Assembly (NCBI GenBank): GCA_964431545.1
Contig: CAYSLC010000196.1
Coordinates: 1-10,184 of the forward strand
Direction: 5' to 3'
Length of the DNA stretch: 10,184 nucleotides
Source: CAYSLC01 sp964431545
Lineage (GTDB): Bacteria; Desulfobacterota; Desulfobacteria; Desulfobacterales; JAABSP01
How positions within the stretch are numbered: position 1 is the first letter of the stretch; each line of letters opens with the position of its first letter. This document shows positions 1 through 6,386 of the stretch, one piece after another. A model generated the notes under the pieces. It saw only the letters and a program-made list of their open reading frames with translations. It was not told where the DNA came from and ran no database searches. The translations under genes were made by a program, and so were the position numbers.

Positions 1-1463
<1,463 letters not shown>

Positions 1464-1560
1464 CGTTTCTACCTCCTGCTTATTGGGATGTCCACATCGA
1501 ATCGGACCGATGGCTCCAAAAAAAATTCGATGTAAACTTTTTTGTTCTTTTAAATGAATC

Positions 1561-1592
1561 GGTTATCTGTTTCCACGTCTGAAACAATAACC
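1561..1592. repeat. 12-bp inverted repeat over the dnaK promoter
   Basis: Left arm GGTTAT-C-TGTTTC (1561-1573) and right arm GAAACA-ATAACC (1581-1592) are complementary over 12 pairs with one bulged base (C1567), around the 7-base centre CACGTCT. The right arm contains the candidate -10 box of dnaK (1584-1589), so the repeat is placed like an operator. It could also be an RNA hairpin if transcription starts further upstream. It does not match CIRCE. Confidence 0.7.
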
Positions 1593-1611
1593 ATCGATCC
1601 CCTGGGGTCAA
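1584..1611 (-). promoter_or_regulatory. Candidate dnaK promoter
   Basis: Read on the minus strand, TTGACC (1606-1611) is followed after 16 bases by TATTGT (1584-1589). This is a 5/6 and 4/6 match to sigma-70 boxes, about 120 bases upstream of the dnaK start. The -35 sits in a CCCCCTTGACC context that also resembles a sigma-32 heat-shock -35 (CCCTTGAA). The matching heat-shock -10 (CCCCATNT) is not evident, so the sigma factor cannot be decided by eye. No CIRCE element (TTAGCACTC-N9-GAGTGCTAA) was seen. Confidence 0.4.
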
Positions 1612-1715
1612 GGGGGAGTCGGGAGGTGTGGCATGAAAATTGTATAAAAAGCCGGGGCGGGGGATGCGGAGAGCGGAGAGAGAGGCGGTATGGTCGATCG
1701 GCCGGTCGGGGGCAT

Positions 1716-1748
1716 AAAAAAGGGAGGCGGATATCCGCCCCCCTTTTC
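1716..1748 (-). terminator. Intrinsic terminator of sat
   Basis: On the minus strand, 27 bases after the sat stop codon, GGCGGAT/ATCCGCC forms a near-perfect hairpin. The stem extends outward through runs of G and C (about 13 pairs with one mismatch), and six T residues follow (the A-run at 1716-1721 on the plus strand). This is a textbook rho-independent terminator. The plus-strand side ends in CCTTTTCT, so it may also stop transcripts from the other side. Confidence 0.85.
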
Positions 1749-1774
1749 TACGGTAATATGGGACGTCGGGCGGG

Positions 1775-3049
1775 TTAGTTGCCCGTCGCCGCCTTATGGG
1801 TCTTGATCTCGATCTTGTCGGTCAGGCCCGAATAGTACTCCCGGAGGATATCCAGCACCTCGTCCCGGCCGAAGTGGTCCGGAATCTCGGTCCCTTCGGA
1901 GAGGCCCTTCCGGAGCATGGTGCCGCTCAGGATCACCCGGTCATCCTTGCCGTGGGGGCAGGTCCGCAGGGAGGCCATTCCGTCGCACTTGTGGCAGTAG
2001 AAAGTCCAGTCGATCTTGAGCGGGGTGCAGAGCAGGGCCTTGCCCTCGCCCTCGGGGCAGGGGATCTTGTCGAAGATGGTCTGGGCCTCGAACATCCCGT
2101 AGAAGTCGCCCACGCCGGCGTGGTCCCGCCCGATGATCATCCGGGAACAGCCGTAGTTCTGGCGGAAGGTGGCGTGGAGGAGGCCCTCCCTCGGGCCGGC
2201 GTACCGCATATCGAGGGGATAGCCGCCCTGGACGACCTTATCCGCGATGAAGTAGTTCTTCACCAAGGAATCGATGCAGCGGACCCGGACGTCGGCGGGG
2301 ATGTCGCCGGGCTTCAGGTTGCCCACCAGGGAGTGGATGAAGAGGCCGTCACACACCTCAATGGCGATCTTGGCCAGATACTCGTGGGAGCGGTGCATGG
2401 GGTTTCTCAGCTGCAGGGCCGCCACTTCCTTCCACCCACGATCCGCGAAGATCTGCCGGGACTCGGAGGGACGCATGTAGATCCCCGCATACTTGGTGGG
2501 GTATTCCGCCTCGCTGAGGACCTTCACCGGTCCGGCCAGGTTGACGTCGCGCTGGTTCATGACCATCTGGACGCCGGGGTGGTCGTCCTTGGCGATCTTC
2601 CAGAACTCCTCCGTGGTGGGGGTCCCCTCGCCCATGAAGACGTTCTCGCACTCGAACTTCTTGTCGGCCTCGGTCATCTCGTACTTCTCGTTGACCTTCA
2701 TGGTGGCCATGATCTCGTCCGTCTGGGGGTCGAACAGGGCGATCTCCTCGCCCTCCTTGATGTCGTCGGCGATGGCCTTCTCCGCCGACATGGTGACGGG
2801 GATGGGCCAGAAGGTGCCGTCGGCCATGAGGAAATTCTCACAGACGCCCTTCCAGTCCGCCTTGTTCATGAAGCCGGTCAGGGGGCTGAATCCGCCGATG
2901 CCCATCATGATCAGGTCGCCCTTCTCCCTCGGGGAGACCGGCACCTTCTTCATCGAATCGGCCTTCTTCAGCTCATCCTCTCTTTCCTTTCCTTCGAGTA
3001 GGCAGATGGTGAGTCCTTTTCCGCCATGGGGAGGAATCAAGTCTGACAT
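1775..3049 (-). CDS. sat: ATP sulfurylase (sulfate adenylyltransferase), dissimilatory type
   Basis: Activates sulfate with ATP to adenosine 5'-phosphosulfate plus pyrophosphate, the first cytosolic step of sulfate respiration; it can run in reverse in sulfur oxidisers. The protein is 424 residues, a usual length for single-domain Sat. Key sites: QLRNPMHRSHEYL (213-225) with the nucleotide-binding QxRN and HxxH residues, and GRDHAGVG (307-314). A cysteine cluster C352-x2-C355-x8-C364-x-H366 matches the zinc site known in bacterial, archaeal and dissimilatory Sat enzymes. There is no fused APS kinase domain, which fits a dissimilatory role. The frame stays open 26 codons further upstream (to 3127), but the start MSDLIPPHGGKG is preferred because it matches the family N-terminus and has its own ribosome site. 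The gene is alone on its strand with its own terminator; aprAB, qmo and pyrophosphatase genes are not in the window. Sulfate reduction is inferred from this gene only. Confidence 0.96.
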   Translation of the reverse strand: MSDLIPPHGGKGLTICLLEGKEREDELKKADSMKKVPVSPREKGDLIMMGIGGFSPLTGFMNKADWKGVCENFLMADGTFWPIPVTMSAEKAIADDIKEGEEIALFDPQTDEIMATMKVNEKYEMTEADKKFECENVFMGEGTPTTEEFWKIAKDDHPGVQMVMNQRDVNLAGPVKVLSEAEYPTKYAGIYMRPSESRQIFADRGWKEVAALQLRNPMHRSHEYLAKIAIEVCDGLFIHSLVGNLKPGDIPADVRVRCIDSLVKNYFIADKVVQGGYPLDMRYAGPREGLLHATFRQNYGCSRMIIGRDHAGVGDFYGMFEAQTIFDKIPCPEGEGKALLCTPLKIDWTFYCHKCDGMASLRTCPHGKDDRVILSGTMLRKGLSEGTEIPDHFGRDEVLDILREYYSGLTDKIEIKTHKAATGN

Positions 3050-3057
3050 GTGTTCCA

Positions 3058-3069
3058 CTCTCCTTCCTT
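3058..3069 (-). promoter_or_regulatory. Ribosome binding site fixing the sat start
   Basis: Minus-strand AAGGAAGGAGAG lies about 8-10 bases before the ATG at 3047-3049. The in-frame ATG at 3125-3127 has no comparable site and would add a 26-residue extension unlike the family, so this element decides the start. Confidence 0.8.
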
Positions 3070-3133
3070 GTTCAATGGTTATGGGGTTGATCCTTTCGGG
3101 CGCGAGCCGTCCTGCGCTATTTTTCACAAAGAG

Positions 3134-3157
3134 TATCCATTAATCGGTAAATGGATA
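3134..3157. repeat. 7-bp palindrome over the sat promoter
   Basis: TATCCAT (3134-3140) and ATGGATA (3151-3157) are perfect inverted copies separated by 10 bases. They are just downstream of the sat -35 box and cover the -10 area, the usual place for a repressor operator. A second, wider pair ATCGGT/ACCGAT (3143-3148 and 3172-3177) brackets the -35 box. The rest of the divergent region to 3322 shows only a weak plus-strand -10 candidate, TATCAT at 3225-3230, without a matching -35. Confidence 0.6.
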
Positions 3158-3165
3158 TTTGTCAA
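3139..3165 (-). promoter_or_regulatory. Candidate sat promoter
   Basis: A perfect minus-strand TTGACA (3160-3165) faces sat about 110 bases upstream of its start. The -10 is less clear: ATTAAT (3139-3144, 4/6) lies at a short 15-base spacing, while the 17-base position (3137-3142) reads TAATGG. The surrounding 60 bases are AT-rich compared with the genes. Confidence 0.45.
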
Positions 3166-3322
3166 GCATAAACCGATGGTTTTGGTCTTTCTTTTTTCAG
3201 TCAGGTCTGATAAATTGAGCTGATTATCATGATTCCGCCAGGCAAACGCACTGGGTCCGCCGGTGGGTGAACGGGCGGGCCCGTTTCCATTCCCGCTTGG
3301 GAACAGAGGGAGGTCTATCACG

Positions 3323-3661
3323 ATGCTTAAGGAGATCAGAAAAGGGATGATGGCCGGTATCGGCGCCGTGCTCCTGACCCGGGACAAGGTGGACGAGGTG
3401 ACCCAGAAGCTGGTCCGGGAGGCCAAGCTTTCCGAGGAGGATGCCCGGAGGCTGGCCGAGGAGCTTGTGGAGAGCGGCGAACAGCAGTTCAACAAGGTCG
3501 AAAAGGCGATCTCCGACGGGGTCCGGACCACCATGGACAACCTCGGGGTGGGACGGCAGGAGACCCTGCAGCGGCTCAAGGACAAGGTGGACGCCCTGGA
3601 AATCCGTGTTTCCATTCTGGAAAAGGGCCAGGATGCCGAAAAGGATCCCCAAAAGGAGTAA
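3323..3661 (+). CDS. Phasin-like small coiled-coil protein (COG3937-like)
   Basis: 112 residues. A short hydrophobic N-terminal stretch (MMAGIGAVLLT, 9-19) is followed by long charged amphipathic helices (about 21-70) and a coiled-coil-like heptad stretch (about 80-102, LQRLKDKVDALEIRVSILE) before a charged tail. The composition resembles the polyhydroxyalkanoate granule-associated phasin family (PhaF/PhaI type). That name is structural: no PHA synthase is nearby, so granule binding is unproven. The reading frame is open to 3263, but the ATG at 3323 has GAGGGAGGT about nine bases upstream and removes a proline/glycine-rich leader of no recognisable type. Only six bases separate the stop from the UbiB-family start, and the ribosome site of that gene lies inside this one, so the two are almost certainly co-transcribed and perhaps translationally coupled. 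The product may act with the kinase at the membrane. Confidence 0.75.
   Translation: MLKEIRKGMMAGIGAVLLTRDKVDEVTQKLVREAKLSEEDARRLAEELVESGEQQFNKVEKAISDGVRTTMDNLGVGRQETLQRLKDKVDALEIRVSILEKGQDAEKDPQKE
3653..3658 (+). promoter_or_regulatory. Ribosome binding site for a TTG start
   Basis: AAGGAG overlaps the last codons of the phasin-like gene and sits nine bases before TTG at 3668-3670. No ATG with a comparable site occurs until residue 31 of the kinase, so this supports initiation at TTG. Confidence 0.7.
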
Positions 3662-3667
3662 CCCCCC

Positions 3668-5320
3668 TTGGACCTTCAGACCCTGACCAACCTCGGCCGT
3701 TTCAAGGATATCATCTTCATCCTGCTCAAACACGGCTTCGGGGACCTGGTGGATCGGATGGAGCTTCCCGGGTGGGCCCGAACGGGAAAGGTCCGGGTGA
3801 ACAACCGCCGGAGCACCTACGAGCGCATCCGTCTGGCCATGGAGGAGCTGGGGCCCACCTTCATCAAGGTGGGCCAGATCCTGAGCCTGCGGCCCGACCT
3901 GATCCCGCCGCAGATGATCGTCGAGCTGGAGAAGCTTCAGGACCAGGTGGCCGCCGTCGACTTCGACCTCATCCGGCCGGTGGCTGAAAAGGCCCTGGGT
4001 AAGACCATCGAGGAGGCGTTTCCCGTGTTCGACATGGAGCCGGTGGCATCCGCGTCCCTCTCCCAGGTCTACCGGGCCTCCCTGACCCCCGAGGGGCCCG
4101 CGGTGGCCGTGAAGATCCAGCGGCCCGGGATCGTCTCCATGGTGCGGACGGATCTCAACATCCTGGCGGCCGTGGCCGACCGGATCCATCAGCGCTTCGA
4201 TGAGCTGAGCACCTACAACCTGCCGAAGCTGGTGCGGCTGAGCCGGCATACCCTGCTCCGGGAACTCGATTTTCTCAAGGAGGCCCGGTACATGAAGGTC
4301 GCCGAGGCCTACATGAGCACCCAGCCCTATATCTACATCCCCAAGGTCTACGAGGATTATTCCGCCCCCCCCCTGCTGGTGATGGAGTTCATCCACGGCA
4401 CCAAGCTCAAGGACCTGAGCCGGAAGGATTTCGATGATCCGGCGGAACTCTCCCGAAGGGGCCTCCGGGCCGGCATCAAACAGCTCTTCCGCGACGGGTT
4501 CTTCCATGCGGACCCCCATCCGGGAAACTTGATGCTCGCCGAGGACGGCAAGCTGTGCCTCATCGACTGGGGGATGGTGGGACGGCTGACGGATGATGAA
4601 CGGTTCGATCTCATCGATCTGGTGAGCGCCGTGGTGGACAAGGACAGCACCCGGCTGACCAGGGCGGTGCTCCGGGTCTCCATCCGGAAGGACGAGAACA
4701 CCGACCGGCGGTCCCTGGAACGCGAGCTGATGGATATTCTGGATCTCTACCACTCCGTTCCCATTCGCAAGCTCAACCTCGGGAATCTGCTTCTGGACAT
4801 CACCTATGCCATGCGGGAACACGGCCTGATCATCCCCACGGATCTGGCGGTGATGATCAAGGCGCTCATCACGCTGGAGGGGGTGGCCCGGCAGATCTAT
4901 CCGGAGCTGGACGTGGTCTCCGAGGCGGGCCCTTATATAAAGGATATCTCTTCGCGCCGCTACAATCCCATCGCCATGTGGCGGTCCCTCGGCTCCGACC
5001 TCCTCGAGCTGTTCAACGCAAGGGGGCATATCCCCAGGCGTCTGGGACGGATCATCCGGAAAATCGACCGGGGGGAGATCGGGATCCGGTTCGAGCACCA
5101 CAACCTGGAGGATCTCGAGGATACCCTGGAACATACCTTCAACCGGCTGACCTTCGGGATCATCATCGGCGCCATCGTCATCGGCTCCTCCATGATCATC
5201 ACCACCGGTGTGAAGCCGCACCTGTTCGGCTATCCGGCCCTCGGGGTCATCGGATACATCGTCTCCGGCGTCCTCGGCCTCTGGCTGGTGTTCAACATCA
5301 TCCGCAAACGCCATTATTGA
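3668..5320 (+). CDS. UbiB/ABC1 (AarF) family atypical protein-kinase-like protein
   Basis: 550 residues from a TTG start. Members of this family (UbiB, COQ8) are membrane-linked ATPases with a kinase-like fold, needed for isoprenoid quinone synthesis or lipid handling. Motifs in order: KVGQ (67-70) of the family-specific N-terminal extension, the alanine-rich nucleotide loop in variant form ASASLSQ (127-133), VAVK with lysine 149, glutamate in LKEARY (205), the hinge VMEF (238-241), catalytic-loop HADPHPGN (280-287), and metal-binding DWG (300-302) where most kinases have DFG. Two hydrophobic segments, about 496-513 and 523-545, form a C-terminal membrane hairpin, as in UbiB. Ubiquinone is not expected in a sulfate reducer, so a role in menaquinone or membrane lipid metabolism is more likely; the substrate is unknown. 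It follows the phasin-like gene after six bases; 100 bases without a terminator lead to the fructokinase. Confidence 0.93.
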   Translation: MDLQTLTNLGRFKDIIFILLKHGFGDLVDRMELPGWARTGKVRVNNRRSTYERIRLAMEELGPTFIKVGQILSLRPDLIPPQMIVELEKLQDQVAAVDFDLIRPVAEKALGKTIEEAFPVFDMEPVASASLSQVYRASLTPEGPAVAVKIQRPGIVSMVRTDLNILAAVADRIHQRFDELSTYNLPKLVRLSRHTLLRELDFLKEARYMKVAEAYMSTQPYIYIPKVYEDYSAPPLLVMEFIHGTKLKDLSRKDFDDPAELSRRGLRAGIKQLFRDGFFHADPHPGNLMLAEDGKLCLIDWGMVGRLTDDERFDLIDLVSAVVDKDSTRLTRAVLRVSIRKDENTDRRSLERELMDILDLYHSVPIRKLNLGNLLLDITYAMREHGLIIPTDLAVMIKALITLEGVARQIYPELDVVSEAGPYIKDISSRRYNPIAMWRSLGSDLLELFNARGHIPRRLGRIIRKIDRGEIGIRFEHHNLEDLEDTLEHTFNRLTFGIIIGAIVIGSSMIITTGVKPHLFGYPALGVIGYIVSGVLGLWLVFNIIRKRHY

Positions 5321-5420
5321 CCGGAGGGACCGCGCAACCGGGAGTAGCCGCCGCCGATTCGCGCCGAGCCGGCCCCGGCCGAACCCCCGCGTCCGTCCTC
5401 CGGCGTCCAGGAGAAGCACC

Positions 5421-6305
5421 ATGATTTTATCCATCGGAGAGATCCTGTTCGACATCTTCCCCGATTACCGCCGGATCGGCGGGGCGCCCTTCAATTTCGC
5501 CTACCACATGGGGGCACTCGGCTTTCCCACCCGTTTCATCAGCCGGGTGGGGGAGGATGAGAACGGCCGGGAGATCCTCCGGTTTCTGCGGGAACAAAAC
5601 TTCAACACCGATCTCATCCAGACCGACCCCGACCACATCACCGGAGAGGTCCAGGTCTCCCTGAACGGCAAGGGGAGCCCCACCTTCGACATCGTCCGGG
5701 ACGTGGCCTACGACCACATTACCCTGGATCACCGGGTGGAGGAGGCCCTGGCCGAGGCCGAGCTGATCTATTACGGCACCCTCGTCCAGCGGACGGACCA
5801 CGGCCACCGGCAGGTGGATGGGATGCTCCGCCGGCGGGGAGGGAAGAGCCGATGTCTCTGCGACGTGAACCTGCGCCCGGATTGCTACAACCAGACCGTC
5901 GTCCGCGCCTCCATGGAGCACTGCGACATCCTCAAACTGAGCAACGAGGAGCTTCCCCTGGTCCGGGAGATGCTCGGCCTTCCGGGCGCCGAAGCGGCGT
6001 TCATCGAAGCGGCCATGAAACGGTACGGGCTCTTAAGGGTGGCCCTCACCTCGGGGGCCGAGGGCAGCCGCCTCTATTCGCCCCGGGGGTACGTGGACGC
6101 CCGGCCGAGCCCCGGCCCGGCGGTGGTCGATACGGTGGGAGCCGGAGACGGATTCACCGCCCTTCTGGCGGCCGGCTGCCTGAAGGGCTGGGCTCCTGAA
6201 CGGATCCTGGAGACGGCCACCCGGTTCGCCGGTCGGATCTGCACCATCCAGGGGGCGATTCCGGAGGACCCATCGTTCTATGATGATTTCAGGAATATGC
6301 TCTAG
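5421..6305 (+). CDS. PfkB-family sugar kinase, probable fructokinase
   Basis: 294 residues, the normal size for ribokinase/PfkB kinases. It should phosphorylate fructose with ATP in the cytosol. Seen in the sequence: an early substrate-binding GGAPFNFAYHMGALG (20-34), DVNLRPDCY (148-156), and the C-terminal PfkB signature DTVGAGDGFTALLAAG (237-252), with the anion-hole GAG and catalytic base D243. The N-terminal GEILFD and GGAPFN pattern is like bacterial fructokinases. Specificity is inferred mainly from the next gene, sucrose synthase, which releases fructose; another hexose or nucleoside cannot be excluded from motifs. The ATG at 5421 has AGGAGAAG just upstream. The 100-base gap before it contains no terminator, so it may be read from the kinase operon upstream, and an 81-base hairpin-rich gap leads to sus. 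Confidence 0.9.
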   Translation: MILSIGEILFDIFPDYRRIGGAPFNFAYHMGALGFPTRFISRVGEDENGREILRFLREQNFNTDLIQTDPDHITGEVQVSLNGKGSPTFDIVRDVAYDHITLDHRVEEALAEAELIYYGTLVQRTDHGHRQVDGMLRRRGGKSRCLCDVNLRPDCYNQTVVRASMEHCDILKLSNEELPLVREMLGLPGAEAAFIEAAMKRYGLLRVALTSGAEGSRLYSPRGYVDARPSPGPAVVDTVGAGDGFTALLAAGCLKGWAPERILETATRFAGRICTIQGAIPEDPSFYDDFRNML

Positions 6306-6323
6306 CGGGCACAGGCCATCGAG

Positions 6324-6355
6324 GGGACGGCCCCGGCGCCGTCCCGGAAACGGGA
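6324..6355 (+). other. Two overlapping hairpins between fructokinase and sucrose synthase
   Basis: Hairpin A pairs GGGACGGC (6324-6331) with GCCGTCCC (6338-6345) around a six-base loop. Hairpin B pairs TCCCG (6342-6346) with CGGGA (6351-6355) around a GAAA (GNRA) tetraloop. They share bases 6342-6345 and so exclude each other. No T-run follows, so neither is a canonical terminator. The sus ribosome site (AAGGAG, 6374-6379) begins 19 bases further on. A role in transcript processing, stability or differential expression is inference. Confidence 0.5.
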
Positions 6356-6386
6356 ATCGAAACAACGGAGAACAAGGAGTGTCGAG

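Noticed and set aside
1639..1650. AT-rich TATACAATTTT-like box on the minus strand upstream of dnaK as a second promoter
   Set aside because: A TACAAT -10 is present, but the bases 17 upstream (GCATCC) do not resemble a -35; it lies above the better candidate.
1554..1778. Possible 74-residue plus-strand gene in the dnaK-sat gap
   Set aside because: No ribosome site; it runs through the dnaK promoter region and the sat terminator, and the protein is compositionally biased (R, G) without a known pattern.
3182..3230. Plus-strand promoter for the phasin-like/UbiB pair (TTGGTC with TCTGAT, or TATCAT)
   Set aside because: Each has only one acceptable box or a poor spacing; a promoter must exist here but I cannot place it from sequence alone.
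3227..5455. Open frame of 742 codons on the minus strand, opposite the UbiB-family gene
   Set aside because: Same GC-bias artefact; no ribosome site or recognisable domain, and the plus strand has full kinase motifs.
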